Positions 27,915 through 39,254 of a stretch of DNA of 64,000 nucleotides are shown in pieces (the stretch's first letter is position 1; each line of letters starts with the position of its first letter). Origin of the DNA: Aliiroseovarius salicola. GTDB taxonomy: Bacteria > Pseudomonadota > Alphaproteobacteria > Rhodobacterales > Rhodobacteraceae. The translations under genes and the position numbers were made by a program. Location: assembly GCF_027891095.1 (NCBI RefSeq), contig NZ_JAQIIO010000003.1:411252-475251 (forward strand), written 5' to 3'. The notes under the pieces are model-generated. The model was not told where the DNA came from. It worked only from the letters and a program-made list of their open reading frames with translations, and did not search any database.

Positions 27915-28952
27915 ATGTATGAATTCTTCACGACAACGAACTTGGGGCTCGCGCTTCTGATCCTCGGTCAGTGTTTGCTGATCGTGGTCCCACTTCTGGT
28001 GGCGCTGGCTTTCCTGCTCTATTTCGACCGCAAGGTCTGGGCCGCTGTGCAGATGCGCAAGGGTCCGAACGTGGTGGGCGCCTTTGGCGTGCTGCAAAGC
28101 TTTGCGGACTTTCTGAAATACGTGCTGAAGGAAATCGTCGTGCCTGCGGGTGCGGATCGGTTTGTCTTCTTCCTTGCCCCAATGATGAGCTTTGTGCTTG
28201 CCATGGTGGCCTGGGCGGTGATCCCGTTCAATGATGGCTGGGTTCTGGCCGATGTGAACGTGGCGATCCTCTTTGTTTTCGCAGTCTCCTCGCTTGAGGT
28301 TTACGGCGTGATCATGGGTGGCTGGGCGTCAAACTCGAAATACCCGTTCCTGGGTTCACTGCGCTCTGCGGCGCAGATGATTTCTTATGAAGTTTCGATT
28401 GGTTTGATCATCATTGGTGTGATCATCTCGACCGGGTCGATGAACTTCGGAGATATCGTGAAAGCACAAGACGGCGCAGGCCTTCTGAGCTGGTACTGGT
28501 TGCCGCATTTCCCGATGGTCTTCCTGTTCCTGATCTCGGCACTGGCGGAAACCAACCGGCCTCCGTTTGACCTGCCTGAGGCGGAATCGGAACTGGTTGC
28601 GGGGTATCAGGTGGAATACTCTTCGACCCCGTTCCTTCTGTTCATGATCGGTGAATATGTGGCCATCGTTCTGATGTGCACGCTGATCTCGATCCTGTTC
28701 TTCGGTGGCTGGCTGTCGCCGGTGGAATGGCTGCCCGATGGCATCCTGTGGCTCTTTGCGAAGATCTTCTTCTTCTTCTTCGTGTTCTCGATGGTAAAGG
28801 CCATCACGCCGCGTTACCGCTATGACCAGCTGATGCGCATTGGTTGGAAAGTGTTCCTGCCTCTGTCGCTGGGTTGGGTTGTTCTGGTCGCATTCTTCGC
28901 CCAATACGGGGCATTCTGGGGCGCTTATGCCCGATGGACTGTAGGGGGCTGA
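27915..28952 (+). CDS. nuoH: NADH-quinone oxidoreductase subunit H
   Basis: A 345-residue membrane subunit with about eight helices, linking the peripheral arm to the proton-pumping arm and forming the entrance to the quinone cavity. Signatures: [49 protein letters not shown], and [27 protein letters not shown]. All the conserved acidic residues of these loops are present. Normal length. Confidence 0.98.
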   Translation: MYEFFTTTNLGLALLILGQCLLIVVPLLVALAFLLYFDRKVWAAVQMRKGPNVVGAFGVLQSFADFLKYVLKEIVVPAGADRFVFFLAPMMSFVLAMVAWAVIPFNDGWVLADVNVAILFVFAVSSLEVYGVIMGGWASNSKYPFLGSLRSAAQMISYEVSIGLIIIGVIISTGSMNFGDIVKAQDGAGLLSWYWLPHFPMVFLFLISALAETNRPPFDLPEAESELVAGYQVEYSSTPFLLFMIGEYVAIVLMCTLISILFFGGWLSPVEWLPDGILWLFAKIFFFFFVFSMVKAITPRYRYDQLMRIGWKVFLPLSLGWVVLVAFFAQYGAFWGAYARWTVGG

Positions 28953-29447
<495 letters not shown>

Positions 29448-29468
29448 GGCCCGACGAAAGGAAAGAAC

Positions 29469-29876
29469 ATGGACGAACTATCCAAGAAATACGCCGAGAT
29501 GCTGGAGCAGGGCACCCTGATGCTGCGCGCCTTCAATCCTGCGCTCGAGAAGTTCGTCCCCGAAGGTCTCGACAAGCTGATGCCCACCATGCCGAAAGAC
29601 ATGATGGACATGATGTTTGGCAACACCTTCAACAAGGACGGGCTGGATGCCAAGACCCGCATGCTGGTGGGGCTGGCTGGTCTCGTCGCTGCCGGGGCGC
29701 AAGCTGGCCCGCAGATAAAAGTGACCGTGCGCCATGCCCTTGAGGCCGGCGCGTCTGAAAAAGAGATCGCGGAAGTGATCTATCAAATGTCCATGTTGGG
29801 CGGCCTGCCGGCGATGAACCGGGCGCTGGAAGAAGCGCAAGCCGTCTTTGACGAAAACGAGGAGGGGGACGCATGA
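29469..29876 (+). CDS. Carboxymuconolactone decarboxylase (CMD) family protein in nuo operon
   Basis: A 135-residue protein between nuoI and nuoJ. The core [65 protein letters not shown] is the CMD fold (PF02627). The CxxC redox pair of AhpD-type members is absent (no Cys in the protein), while the His (VRHAL) is kept, so it is nearer gamma-CMD enzymes than peroxidase reductants. Its stop overlaps the nuoJ start by 4 bp, so its expression is tied to complex I. Function unknown. Confidence 0.87.
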   Translation: MDELSKKYAEMLEQGTLMLRAFNPALEKFVPEGLDKLMPTMPKDMMDMMFGNTFNKDGLDAKTRMLVGLAGLVAAGAQAGPQIKVTVRHALEAGASEKEIAEVIYQMSMLGGLPAMNRALEEAQAVFDENEEGDA

Positions 29877-30487
29877 GCGTTGCCGACTACGCTTTTTACC
29901 TCTTTGCCCTGACCACGGTCATGGGTGGATTTTTCACCGTGATGGCCCGCAACCCGGTCCATTCGGTCCTGTGGCTGATCACGGCTTTTGTCGGGGCAAC
30001 CGGCCTCTTTGTGCTTCTGGGCGCAGAGTTCGTCGCGATGCTTCTGATGATCGTCTATGTGGGCGCGGTTGCTGTGCTGTTCCTCTTCGTGGTGATGATG
30101 CTGGATGTGGATTTTGCCGCATTGAAAGCCGAGATGGCACAATCGCTGCCGCTGGCCCTGCTGATTGGTGTGATCCTTCTGATGGAACTAGGCACGATCT
30201 TTGGCACCTGGCATTTCGCCGACGGCGCGGAAGCGGCCCGTCAGTTTGTGACGCCAGCAATCACCGAGGTTCACAACACCGAGGCACTGGGTCTGGTGCT
30301 TTACACCGACAATATCCTGCTCTTCCAACTGGCTGGTCTGATCCTGCTGGTCGCCATGATCGGCGCCATCGTCCTGACCCTGCGCCACCGCACCCATGTG
30401 AAGCGCCAGAATGTGGTTGCCCAGATGCACCGCGATCCGGCTGAAGCGATGGACCTGATCGACGTGAAACCGGGCCAAGGTCTGTGA
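29873..30487 (+). CDS. nuoJ: NADH-quinone oxidoreductase subunit J
   Basis: A 204-residue membrane subunit with five helices. [53 protein letters not shown] contains the pi-bulge helix and acidic residues central to proton coupling. Normal length. Overlaps the CMD gene by 4 bp. Confidence 0.97.
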   Translation: MSVADYAFYLFALTTVMGGFFTVMARNPVHSVLWLITAFVGATGLFVLLGAEFVAMLLMIVYVGAVAVLFLFVVMMLDVDFAALKAEMAQSLPLALLIGVILLMELGTIFGTWHFADGAEAARQFVTPAITEVHNTEALGLVLYTDNILLFQLAGLILLVAMIGAIVLTLRHRTHVKRQNVVAQMHRDPAEAMDLIDVKPGQGL

Positions 30488-30500
30488 ATGAGGCTCTGAG

Positions 30501-30569
30501 ATGACGCGCAAACAAGAATTCGAAAAGAATGGGGCGGCAGTTCGCGCCGCTCAAAGAGGGAACGGATAG
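30501..30569 (+). CDS. Possible 22-codon ORF before nuoK
   Basis: ATG at 30501 opens a 22-residue highly basic peptide starting [20 protein letters not shown] and ending at TAG 30567-30569, one base before the nuoK ATG. A GAGG lies about 8 bp upstream. It may be a leader that couples nuoK translation to nuoJ, or only chance. Weak support. Confidence 0.25.
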   Translation: MTRKQEFEKNGAAVRAAQRGNG

Positions 30570-30570
30570 T

Positions 30571-30876
30571 ATGGTAGGACTTGAGCATTATCTAGGCGTC
30601 GCGGCGGCATTGTTCGTCATCGGCATTTTCGGCCTCTTTCTGAACCGCAAGAACGTGATCATCCTGCTTATGAGCATCGAACTGATGCTTCTGGCGGTGA
30701 ACATCAACCTGGTCGCTTTCTCGTCCTATCTGGGCGATCTGACCGGCCAGGTCTTTACCCTCTTCGTGCTGACGGTTGCCGCGGCTGAGGCCGCAATTGG
30801 CCTCGCCATCCTCGTCAGTTTCTTCCGGAACCGCGGCACGATTGCCGTGGAAGACGTCAACGTGATGAAAGGCTGA
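30571..30876 (+). CDS. nuoK: NADH-quinone oxidoreductase subunit K
   Basis: A 101-residue, three-helix membrane subunit homologous to Mrp[24 protein letters not shown] carries the conserved Glu of the proton path and [20 protein letters not shown] the second Glu. Start at MVGLEHYLG gives the exact usual length of 101; GAGGGAACGG is upstream. 4 bp before nuoL. Confidence 0.97.
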   Translation: MVGLEHYLGVAAALFVIGIFGLFLNRKNVIILLMSIELMLLAVNINLVAFSSYLGDLTGQVFTLFVLTVAAAEAAIGLAILVSFFRNRGTIAVEDVNVMKG

Positions 30877-30880
30877 GGCA

Positions 30881-33004
30881 ATGGCAGCAACGATCGTTCT
30901 CTTTGCGCCGCTGATTGGCGCGCTGATCGCGGGCTTTGGCCATCGCGTGATCGGGGATAAGGGCGCGCAGGTGGTGACCACCGCGCTTCTGTTCCTCGCC
31001 GCTGCGCTGTCCTGGTCCATTTTCCTCGGGCTTGAGCACCCTGAAACCATCCACATCATGGAGTGGGTGCAATCGGGCAGCCTGTCGGTGGATTGGTCGA
31101 TCCGCCTGGATCGCCTGACCGCGATCATGCTGATCGTGGTGACCACGGTGTCCTCGCTCGTGCACCTCTACTCAATGGGTTACATGGCGCATGACGATCA
31201 CTTCGGTGATGCAAGCTATCGTCCGCGTTTCTTCGCTTATCTCTCGTTCTTCACCTTTACCATGCTGATGCTGGTGACCTCGGACAACCTGCTGCAGATG
31301 TTCTTTGGCTGGGAAGGCGTGGGTGTGGCCTCGTATCTGCTGATCGGTTTCTACTACAAGAAACCGTCCGCAAACGCCGCTGCCATCAAAGCCTTCGTTG
31401 TGAACCGTGTGGGCGACTTTGGCTTTGCCCTCGGTATCTTCGGCCTCTTCTACATGACCGATAGCATTCGTCTGGACGATGTGTTTGCCGCAGCTCCTGC
31501 GCTTGCTGAAACCAACATTCACTTCCTGTGGACCGAATGGAATGCCGCAAACCTCTTGGCCTTCCTGCTCTTCGTCGGTGCGATGGGGAAATCGGCACAG
31601 CTGATCCTGCACACATGGTTGCCGGATGCGATGGAAGGTCCGACCCCGGTGTCGGCGCTGATCCACGCTGCCACCATGGTGACCGCTGGTGTGTTCCTTG
31701 TCTGCCGCATGTCGCCGCTGATGGAATATGCCCCCGAGGCGACCGCCTTCATCACCGTGCTGGGTGCCACCACCGCGTTCTTCGCGGCGACCGTGGGTCT
31801 GGTGCAGAACGATATCAAACGCGTGATCGCCTATTCGACCTGTTCGCAGCTTGGCTACATGTTCGTGGCCGCTGGCGTTGGTGTCTATTCGGTTGCCATG
31901 TTCCACCTGTTCACTCACGCCTTCTTCAAGGCGATGCTCTTCCTCGGGGCCGGTTCGGTCATCCACGGGATGCATCACGAACAGGACATGCGTAACTACG
32001 GCAATCTTCGCAAAAAGATGCCGATTACTTTCTGGGCGATGATGATCGGGACGCTGGCAATCACCGGCGTCGGCATTCCGCTGACCCATTTTGGCTTCTC
32101 AGGCTTCCTGTCGAAAGACGCGATCATCGAGAGCGCCTATGCGGGCACCCAAGGCGGTTATGCCTTCTGGCTCTTGGTTATCGCAGCGCTGTTCACCAGC
32201 TTTTATTCGTGGCGCCTGATGTTCATGACTTTCTACGGCAAGGCGCGTGGCGACAAGCACACTCATGATCACGCCCATGAAAGCCCACTGACAATGACCA
32301 TTCCGCTGGGTGCACTGGCCGTTGGTTCAATTGCAGCCGGGATGATCTGGTATGGTTCGTTCTTTGGTGATCACCATCAGGTAAGCCACTTCTTCGGGAT
32401 CGAAACTCATGAGACCGAAGATGCGGGCCATGGTGAAGCCGCTGCTCCGTTGGTAGTGGATCATGGGGAAGAGGCTGATGACGCTGACCACGATACGGCT
32501 ATGGCGGATCCCGACCATGCACCGGTTGTAGCTGCGCATCACGGAGAAGCCCCGCAAGGTGCGATCTTCATGGCACCGGACAATCACGTGATGGATGACG
32601 CACACCATGCCCCCAAGTGGGTCAAGGTGTCGCCCTTTGTTGCGATGCTCATCGGTTTTGTCACAGCATTCTGGTTCTACATCGTGAACCCGTCGCTGCC
32701 CAAACGCCTCGCGGCCACGTTCCCGTTCGTCTACCAGTTCCTGCTGAATAAATGGTATTTCGACGAGATCTACGACGCGATTTTCGTCAAACCTGCTTTT
32801 GCCATTGGTCGTTTCTTGTGGAAGCGCGGTGACGGGCAAACCATTGACGGCTTCCTGAACGGTGTGGCCATGGGGATTGTTCCCTGGGTCACCAAACAGG
32901 CCGGCCGGGCCCAGTCCGGTTACGTCTTCACCTATGCCTTCGCGATGATCCTCGGCATCGTTGCGCTGGTTTCGCTCATGCTTCTGAACGGTGGGTCGCA
33001 CTAA
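30881..33004 (+). CDS. nuoL: NADH-quinone oxidoreductase subunit L with His/acid-rich insertion
   Basis: A 707-residue antiporter-like subunit, the distal proton pump with the long lateral helix. Core signatures: [67 protein letters not shown]. An unusual stretch lies at about residues 505-580, between two late membrane helices, with repeated His next to Asp/Glu ([37 protein letters not shown]), and a second small His cluster near 460 ([11 protein letters not shown]). It overlaps nuoM by 1 bp. Confidence 0.97.
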   Translation: MAATIVLFAPLIGALIAGFGHRVIGDKGAQVVTTALLFLAAALSWSIFLGLEHPETIHIMEWVQSGSLSVDWSIRLDRLTAIMLIVVTTVSSLVHLYSMGYMAHDDHFGDASYRPRFFAYLSFFTFTMLMLVTSDNLLQMFFGWEGVGVASYLLIGFYYKKPSANAAAIKAFVVNRVGDFGFALGIFGLFYMTDSIRLDDVFAAAPALAETNIHFLWTEWNAANLLAFLLFVGAMGKSAQLILHTWLPDAMEGPTPVSALIHAATMVTAGVFLVCRMSPLMEYAPEATAFITVLGATTAFFAATVGLVQNDIKRVIAYSTCSQLGYMFVAAGVGVYSVAMFHLFTHAFFKAMLFLGAGSVIHGMHHEQDMRNYGNLRKKMPITFWAMMIGTLAITGVGIPLTHFGFSGFLSKDAIIESAYAGTQGGYAFWLLVIAALFTSFYSWRLMFMTFYGKARGDKHTHDHAHESPLTMTIPLGALAVGSIAAGMIWYGSFFGDHHQVSHFFGIETHETEDAGHGEAAAPLVVDHGEEADDADHDTAMADPDHAPVVAAHHGEAPQGAIFMAPDNHVMDDAHHAPKWVKVSPFVAMLIGFVTAFWFYIVNPSLPKRLAATFPFVYQFLLNKWYFDEIYDAIFVKPAFAIGRFLWKRGDGQTIDGFLNGVAMGIVPWVTKQAGRAQSGYVFTYAFAMILGIVALVSLMLLNGGSH

Positions 33005-34548
33005 TGAATAACCTGCTTTCCATCATTACTTTCCTGCCGCTGGTTGCTGCAATCATCCTCGCGCTTTTCCTGCGTGGCGATGATGAGGCTGCGGCACGGA
33101 ATGCGAAATATCTGGCCCTTGCGGCCACGGTTGCCACTTTCTTCTTCTCGCTTCTGGTTCTTGCTGGGTTTGACCCGAGCAACACCGGTTACCAGTTTGT
33201 GGAAGAGGCCGAGTGGATCATGGGCCTCAAATACAAAATGGGTGTAGACGGGATTTCGGTTCTGTTTGTCATGCTGACCACCTTCATGATGCCGCTCACC
33301 ATCTGGGCGAGCTGGGGCGTGAAAGCCCGCGTGAAGGAGTACATGATTGCCTTCCTGCTGCTTGAAACCCTGATGCTGGGCGTGTTCATGGCGCTGGATC
33401 TGGTGCTGTTCTACCTGTTCTTCGAAGCTGGGCTGATCCCGATGTTCCTGATTATCGGGATCTGGGGCGGCAAAGAACGTATCTATGCGGCGTTCAAGTT
33501 CTTCCTCTACACTTTCATCGGTTCGGTTCTGATGCTGGTGGCCATGGTCTATATGGCGCTGGAAGTAGGCTCGACGGATTTCGAAGCCCTGGCAGCCCAT
33601 AACTTTGATAGTGTAAACCTCTCGATCCTCGGCATTCAGATTGTCGGCGGTGTGCAGACGCTCTTGTTCCTGGCCTTCTTTGCATCGTTTGCTGTGAAGA
33701 TGCCGATGTGGCCAGTACACACCTGGCTGCCAGACGCTCACGTTCAGGCGCCAACTGCGGGTTCGGTTGTTCTGGCGGCGATCTTGTTGAAGATGGGTGG
33801 CTATGGCTTCCTGCGCTTCAGCCTGCCGATGTTCCCAGTAGGGGCGGACACGATGGCCTGTTTCATTCTTTGGGTATCGGCAATCGCGATCGTCTACACC
33901 TCGCTCGTGGCAATGGTGCAGGACGATATGAAAAAGCTGATTGCTTATTCCTCGGTTGCTCACATGGGCTATGTGACCGCTGGTATCTTTGCAGCCAACC
34001 AGCAAGGTGTGGATGGCGCGATCTTCCAGATGATCAGCCACGGCTTCATTTCGGGTGCACTCTTCCTCTGTGTTGGGGTGATCTACGACCGGATGCACAC
34101 CCGCGAGATTGACGCCTATGGCGGTCTGGTGAATCGGATGCCAGCCTATGCCCTGATCTTCATGTTCTTCACGATGGCCAATGTCGGCCTTCCCGGAACC
34201 TCAGGCTTTATCGGTGAATTCCTGACACTCGTGGGCATATTCAAAGCCAATACCTGGGTGGCTCTGGTTGCAACATCTGGTGTGATCTTCTCGGCGGTTT
34301 ACGCGCTTTACCTCTATCGTCGGGTGGTCTTTGGCGACCTGATCAAGGAAAGCCTGAAAACGATCACCGATATGGACAAGCGCGAGAAGATGATCTTTGC
34401 GCCGCTTGTGGCCATGACCCTGATCCTGGGTGTTTACCCGTCGCTGGTGACCGATATCATCGGCCCGTCGGTTGAGGCACTTCTTATCAACTACCACGCT
34501 GCGATCCCGGCCGACTTGGCCGACATGCACGCAGCTTCGTCGCACTGA
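33004..34548 (+). CDS. nuoM: NADH-quinone oxidoreductase subunit M
   Basis: A 514-residue antiporter-like proton-pumping subunit with about 14 helices. [31 protein letters not shown] contains the conserved Glu; [36 protein letters not shown] and [21 protein letters not shown] are the half-channel repeats with their Lys and Glu. Normal length. 11 bp before nuoN. Confidence 0.98.
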   Translation: MNNLLSIITFLPLVAAIILALFLRGDDEAAARNAKYLALAATVATFFFSLLVLAGFDPSNTGYQFVEEAEWIMGLKYKMGVDGISVLFVMLTTFMMPLTIWASWGVKARVKEYMIAFLLLETLMLGVFMALDLVLFYLFFEAGLIPMFLIIGIWGGKERIYAAFKFFLYTFIGSVLMLVAMVYMALEVGSTDFEALAAHNFDSVNLSILGIQIVGGVQTLLFLAFFASFAVKMPMWPVHTWLPDAHVQAPTAGSVVLAAILLKMGGYGFLRFSLPMFPVGADTMACFILWVSAIAIVYTSLVAMVQDDMKKLIAYSSVAHMGYVTAGIFAANQQGVDGAIFQMISHGFISGALFLCVGVIYDRMHTREIDAYGGLVNRMPAYALIFMFFTMANVGLPGTSGFIGEFLTLVGIFKANTWVALVATSGVIFSAVYALYLYRRVVFGDLIKESLKTITDMDKREKMIFAPLVAMTLILGVYPSLVTDIIGPSVEALLINYHAAIPADLADMHAASSH

Positions 34549-34559
34549 AGGGGGCGGAT

Positions 34560-35996
34560 ATGATCTCTGTCGACATTCAAACGGTTCTTCCCGAGATCCT
34601 GCTGTCCGTCTACGCTATGGCCGCCCTTTTGGGCGCGGTCTACACGGCGAAAGATGGTCTGGCGAAACTGCTGACCTGGGTCACAGCGGGCGTCATGGTC
34701 GTGATTGCGGTCATGGTGGCCGGGGGCGAAGGGGCCACTTCGGCCTTCAGCGGCATGTTCCTTGATGATGCCTATGCGCGCTTTGCCAAGGTCGCGATCT
34801 TACTGGCTGCTGCCGCCGTTCTGGTGGTGGGCGAAGCCAGCATGGAGCGTCGTGGCCTCTTGAAATTCGAGTATCCGATCCTTGTGGCGCTGGCCACGGT
34901 GGGGATGATGATGATGGTGTCTGCGGGCAACCTGATGTCACTTTACATGGGCCTCGAACTGCAATCGCTTTCGCTCTACGTGGTGGCGTCGCTCAACCGC
35001 GACAGCGTGCGCTCGACCGAAGCGGGCATGAAGTATTTTGTGCTGGGCGCCTTGTCGTCTGGTCTGCTGCTTTACGGCTCGTCACTGGTTTACGGCTATG
35101 CCGGAACCACCGATTTCGCGGGCATCATCACAGCGGCAACTGATGGTCACGTCGGGCTTGGGATGCTGATCGGTCTGGTCTTTGTCGTGACCGGCATGGC
35201 ATTCAAAGTATCAGCCGTGCCGTTCCACATGTGGACGCCGGATGTTTACGAAGGCGCTCCGACCCCGGTCACCGCCTTCTTTGCCACCGCACCGAAGTTC
35301 GCTGCAATGGGTCTGTTCGCTCGCGTTATGTTTGACGCCTTTGGCAACGCCATTGGTGACTGGCAGCAAGTGATTGCCCTGATCGCCTTCCTGTCGATGT
35401 TCTGGGGTGCTTTTGCGGCTATTGGTCAACGCAACATCAAACGTCTGATGGCCTATTCGTCCATCGCGCATATGGGCTTTGCTCTGCTGGGGCTGGCTGC
35501 TGGCACCGAACAAGGTGTGCAGATGATGCTGCAATACATGGCTGTTTATGTGGCCATGAACATCGGCACCTTCGCCTTCATCATGTCGATGGAACGCGAT
35601 GGCCAGCCGATTGCTGATATCTCGGCTCTGCATCAGTATTCGACCGTCAACAAGACCAACGCGCTGGCCATGCTGATCCTTATGTTCAGCCTTGCGGGCG
35701 TACCACCGATGCTTGGCTTTTTCGCCAAATACGGTGTGCTGGTCGCTGCTGTGAATGCAGGTTTGACCTGGCTGGCTGTCGGCGCAGTGATCGCCTCGGT
35801 TATCGGCGCCTTCTATTACCTTCGCATCGTCTACTTCATGTATTTCGGTGAGGAAAACGAAGGTGTGGAAGTGAACATGTCGCCTGCTGCTTGGACTGCG
35901 CTCATGGCCTCGGCTGTGATCGTTCTGGTCGGCTTTGTAAACTTCTTCGGTATCGAAGGGGCGGCTCAGGCTGCGGCTGCGGCTCTTGTCAAGTAA
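34560..35996 (+). CDS. nuoN: NADH-quinone oxidoreductase subunit N
   Basis: A 478-residue antiporter-like subunit, last of the fourteen. [77 protein letters not shown] and [21 protein letters not shown] are standard. Its 3' end overlaps the birA TTG start by 11 bp, so birA is read from the same message. Confidence 0.98.
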   Translation: MISVDIQTVLPEILLSVYAMAALLGAVYTAKDGLAKLLTWVTAGVMVVIAVMVAGGEGATSAFSGMFLDDAYARFAKVAILLAAAAVLVVGEASMERRGLLKFEYPILVALATVGMMMMVSAGNLMSLYMGLELQSLSLYVVASLNRDSVRSTEAGMKYFVLGALSSGLLLYGSSLVYGYAGTTDFAGIITAATDGHVGLGMLIGLVFVVTGMAFKVSAVPFHMWTPDVYEGAPTPVTAFFATAPKFAAMGLFARVMFDAFGNAIGDWQQVIALIAFLSMFWGAFAAIGQRNIKRLMAYSSIAHMGFALLGLAAGTEQGVQMMLQYMAVYVAMNIGTFAFIMSMERDGQPIADISALHQYSTVNKTNALAMLILMFSLAGVPPMLGFFAKYGVLVAAVNAGLTWLAVGAVIASVIGAFYYLRIVYFMYFGEENEGVEVNMSPAAWTALMASAVIVLVGFVNFFGIEGAAQAAAAALVK

Positions 35997-36738
35997 TTGG
36001 CCAGAAGGCGTTGGTCGGCATGTGCTGACCTCGGTCGACAGTACAAATGAAGAGGCCCGGCGCATCGCGCCGGGTCTTCTTGGTCCGACTTGGATCCTGG
36101 CGCATGAACAGACCAAGGGGCGCGGGCGCCGGGGCCGTGCATGGGTCGCGCCAAAAGGGCATTTTTCCGCGACATTGGTGATGCATCCGAAAGAGCCACC
36201 GCAAGTGGTGGCCCTGCGCAGCTTTGTGGCATCACTTGCACTGTATGACGCCTTTGCCGCTGCCACCGGACGGGCAACGGGCCTTTCGCTGAAGTGGCCC
36301 AATGACGTGCTCTTGAATGGCGGCAAAATCGCCGGGATCCTGCTGGAAAGCGCAGGTGTCGGCACGCAGATGGGACATCTTGCTATCGGCATCGGCGTGA
36401 ACCTGATTGATGCACCCATGATCGAACAGGTGGAACAGGGCGCAGTGGCCCCGGTTAGCCTGGCGGGTGAAACCGGCATTACGGTAACGCCTGAAGAATT
36501 TCTTGATTTGCTGGCCCCGGCTTATGCCCATTACGAGGCACAATTCACCACCTACGGGTTCGATCCAATTCGCGAGGCGTGGCTTGACCGCGCCGCCAAA
36601 TTGGGTGAGGTGATCACCGCACGCACCATGCAGTCCGAGTATCAAGGGCGATTTGACACGGTGGACGCCGAGGGCAACCTTGTTCTATCAACTGCGAAAG
36701 GGCGTGAGGTGATCCCCGCGGCCGAGATTTTCTTTTGA
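35986..36738 (+). CDS. birA: Biotin--[acetyl-CoA-carboxylase] ligase, no DNA-binding domain
   Basis: A 250-residue class I (group I) biotin ligase lacking the N-terminal HTH of E. coli Bir[48 protein letters not shown] contains the GRGRRGR biotinyl-AMP loop; [20 protein letters not shown] is the catalytic Lys region. It should biotinylate acetyl-CoA carboxylase and MccA. The start is TTG inside nuoN ([10 protein letters not shown] matches the family start); no other start fits before the conserved region. Confidence 0.92.
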   Translation: MSSNWPEGVGRHVLTSVDSTNEEARRIAPGLLGPTWILAHEQTKGRGRRGRAWVAPKGHFSATLVMHPKEPPQVVALRSFVASLALYDAFAAATGRATGLSLKWPNDVLLNGGKIAGILLESAGVGTQMGHLAIGIGVNLIDAPMIEQVEQGAVAPVSLAGETGITVTPEEFLDLLAPAYAHYEAQFTTYGFDPIREAWLDRAAKLGEVITARTMQSEYQGRFDTVDAEGNLVLSTAKGREVIPAAEIFF

Positions 36739-36750
36739 GGGAGGCAGATC

Positions 36751-37530
36751 ATGCTTCTGGCCATTGATACCGGCAATACCAACACGGTGTTCTCGATTTG
36801 GGACGGCGAAAAATTCCTGTGTACCCTGCGTACCTCGACCCACCATTCGCGTACCGCTGATGCCTATTTTACCTGGTTCTCTACTTTGATGAGCCACTAT
36901 GGGATCAAGCCGGATATCACCGGGGTTGTGATCAGCTCCACTGTGCCGCGCGTGGTCTGGAACCTGCGCGTCTTTGCTGACCGTTTCTTCGGTTGCCGTC
37001 CACTGGTGGTCGGAAAGCCCGATTGCCTGTTGCCGATTGCGCCGCGTGTTGATGAAGGTGCGGTACCCGGTCCGGACCGGTTGGCCAATGCGGTTGCGGC
37101 CTTTGACCGGCATGGCGGTGATTGCATGGTGGTCGATTTCGGCACCGCAACCAATATCGACGTGGTGGCCGAGGATGGTGCCTATATCGGTGGGGTGATC
37201 GCACCGGGTGTAAACCTCTCTCTGGAAGCATTGCATCAGGGCGCAGCCGCGCTTCCTCATGTGGATGTGACCCAACCCGACAAGGTGATCGGCACCAATA
37301 CCGTAGAATGTATCCAATCTGGTATCTTCTGGGGTTATGTCGGGCTTGTGCAGGGATTGATCGACCGTGTGAAAGTTGAATATGGCAAACCAATGAAGGT
37401 GATCGGCACCGGCGGCCTGTCCTCGCTTTTTGCACAGGGCGCGGAACTTTACGACTTCATCGAGCATGACCTGACCCTGCATGGGCTGGTCAAAATTTAC
37501 GACTACAATAAGGAACAGGGCAATATATGA
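36751..37530 (+). CDS. coaX: Type III pantothenate kinase
   Basis: A 259-residue ASKHA-fold kinase making 4'-phosphopantothenate, the first step to CoA. The N-terminal phosphate loop MLLAIDTGNTNTVFSIWDG (Asp 6) and FGTATNIDVV, GGVIAPGVNLSLEALHQ, and VIGTGGLSSLF are CoaX signatures. A metal- and K+-dependent type not inhibited by CoA. GGGAGG is upstream. Overlaps the RNase J start by 4 bp. BirA and CoaX here together feed carboxylase and CoA metabolism. Confidence 0.96.
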   Translation: MLLAIDTGNTNTVFSIWDGEKFLCTLRTSTHHSRTADAYFTWFSTLMSHYGIKPDITGVVISSTVPRVVWNLRVFADRFFGCRPLVVGKPDCLLPIAPRVDEGAVPGPDRLANAVAAFDRHGGDCMVVDFGTATNIDVVAEDGAYIGGVIAPGVNLSLEALHQGAAALPHVDVTQPDKVIGTNTVECIQSGIFWGYVGLVQGLIDRVKVEYGKPMKVIGTGGLSSLFAQGAELYDFIEHDLTLHGLVKIYDYNKEQGNI

Positions 37531-39191
37531 GCAGTGATCGCCTGATTTACCTCCCCCTTGGGGGCGCCGGCGAGATCGGCATGAACGCCTATGTCTATGG
37601 CTATGGCCAGCCGGGCAAGGAACGTCTGATCCTTGTCGATCTTGGCGTAACTTTCCCGGATATGGACACAACACCGGGCGTGAACCTGATCATGCCAGAT
37701 ATCAGCTGGCTTGAAGAAAACGCTGACCGGCTTGAGGCGATTTTTATCACCCATGCCCACGAAGATCATGTTGGCGCAGTCGGTCGGCTCTATTCGAAAC
37801 TGAAGGCGCCTATTCATGCGCGCCCCTTCACCCGCCATCACGCACAGCGCAAGCTGGAAGAGGCGGGGCAGGTGCCCGAGGCCGTGATTGCCGCAGGTGT
37901 TTATCCCCAGGTGATTGATGCAGGGCCATTCAAGATCTCGTTCCTGCCTCTCAGCCATTCGATTCCGGAAAGCTCTGGCCTGATCATCGATACGCCTGCA
38001 GGACGCATTGTGCACACGGGCGATTTTAAACTCGACACCACCCCTGTGCTGGGTGATCCGTTTGATGAAGATCTGTGGCGCGAGATCGCAAAACCGGGCG
38101 TCAAGGCGTTGGTTTGTGATTCCACCAATGTATTCTCACCCTATGATGGTCGATCTGAGGCCTCGGTCGGTGCCCCTCTTCGTGATCTCGTGAAATCCGC
38201 GCCGAACATGTTTGTGGCGACGACATTTGCATCGAATGTGGCTCGAGTGAAACAACTGGCTGAAGCGGGCGAGGCCGCTGGCCGGTCTGTCTGTCTGCTA
38301 GGCCGCGCCATGCGCCGGATGATCCAGGCGGGTGTTGAAACCGGTGTGCTGGGCGATTTTCCAAAAACCGTAACCGTCGAAGACGCACGTGACATTCCAC
38401 GTGGAAACCTGATGCTGATTGTGACCGGAAGCCAAGGGGAGCGGCGGGCCGCTTCAGCACAGCTGTCACGTGGAAAATACCTTGGGATGACGTTGAAAGA
38501 GGGCGACATGTTCCTCTTTTCCTCGAAAACCATTCCAGGCAATGAACGCGGTGTGGGCCGGATCATGAACGCCTATTCGGAAATGGGTGTGGATGTGGTG
38601 GCGGAAAGCGATCAATACCATGTGTCGGGCCACGCCAATCGGCCTGACCTGCAGCGTGTACATGAGATCATCAACCCGCAAATGGTTATCCCGATGCATG
38701 GCGAGCACCGCCATCTGCGTGAGCACGCCAAACTGGCCGAGCAAGCCGGTCGCAAATCCTTGGTGGTCGTCAACGGTGCAGTCTGTGACCTGACCGGTGA
38801 TGCCCCCCATGTGGTAGAGCATGTGGAAGCGGATCGTATCTATCTGGATGGGGATATCCTGATTGGTGCCATGGATGGCATCGTGCGTGATCGGATCCGT
38901 CTGGCGTTGAATGGCCATGTGATCGTGAACGTGATCGTGGAAAACGACGAACCTCTTGGAGAGCCTTGGGTCGAGCTGATGGGATTGCCCGAAATCGGCC
39001 TGTCCCGTGCGCCACTTGTCGATGTGCTCGAGGAAGATCTGGGCCAGTTTCTGATGCGGGCAGGGGACAAAACCCTGCGTGACGACGATAAACTTGGGGA
39101 AGAGCTGAAGCGTATTGCCCGTAAGACTGCCAATGAAGAGATTGGCCGCAAGCCTGAAGTTACAGTTGTGGTCAGCCGTCTGGAAGGCTAA
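37527..39191 (+). CDS. rnj: Ribonuclease J
   Basis: A 554-residue metallo-beta-lactamase/beta-CASP ribonuclease. GGAGEIGMNAYVYGYG opens the fold, THAHEDHVGAVG is the zinc motif II (HxHxDH), HTGDFKLDTTPV and GRAMRRMIQAG follow, and HVSGHANRPDLQRV plus MHGEHRHL are the beta-CASP motifs. RNase J matures rRNA and turns over mRNA from the 5' end in alphaproteobacteria. Last gene of the unit begun by nuoA; ended by the terminator at 39212-39236. Confidence 0.95.
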   Translation: MSSDRLIYLPLGGAGEIGMNAYVYGYGQPGKERLILVDLGVTFPDMDTTPGVNLIMPDISWLEENADRLEAIFITHAHEDHVGAVGRLYSKLKAPIHARPFTRHHAQRKLEEAGQVPEAVIAAGVYPQVIDAGPFKISFLPLSHSIPESSGLIIDTPAGRIVHTGDFKLDTTPVLGDPFDEDLWREIAKPGVKALVCDSTNVFSPYDGRSEASVGAPLRDLVKSAPNMFVATTFASNVARVKQLAEAGEAAGRSVCLLGRAMRRMIQAGVETGVLGDFPKTVTVEDARDIPRGNLMLIVTGSQGERRAASAQLSRGKYLGMTLKEGDMFLFSSKTIPGNERGVGRIMNAYSEMGVDVVAESDQYHVSGHANRPDLQRVHEIINPQMVIPMHGEHRHLREHAKLAEQAGRKSLVVVNGAVCDLTGDAPHVVEHVEADRIYLDGDILIGAMDGIVRDRIRLALNGHVIVNVIVENDEPLGEPWVELMGLPEIGLSRAPLVDVLEEDLGQFLMRAGDKTLRDDDKLGEELKRIARKTANEEIGRKPEVTVVVSRLEG

Positions 39192-39211
39192 CCCCATTAG
39201 TATAAAGAAAA

Positions 39212-39236
39212 AAAGGCGCCTCATTGAGGCGCCTTT
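39212..39236. terminator. Bidirectional terminator between rnj and DEAD-box gene
   Basis: Perfect 11-bp stem AAAGGCGCCTC (39212-39222), loop ATT, GAGGCGCCTTT. A long T-run follows on the minus strand (complement of 39201-39214) and a short one on the plus strand, so it can serve both convergent genes. Confidence 0.9.
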
Positions 39237-39254
39237 GTCATTTAGATGTCAAGG

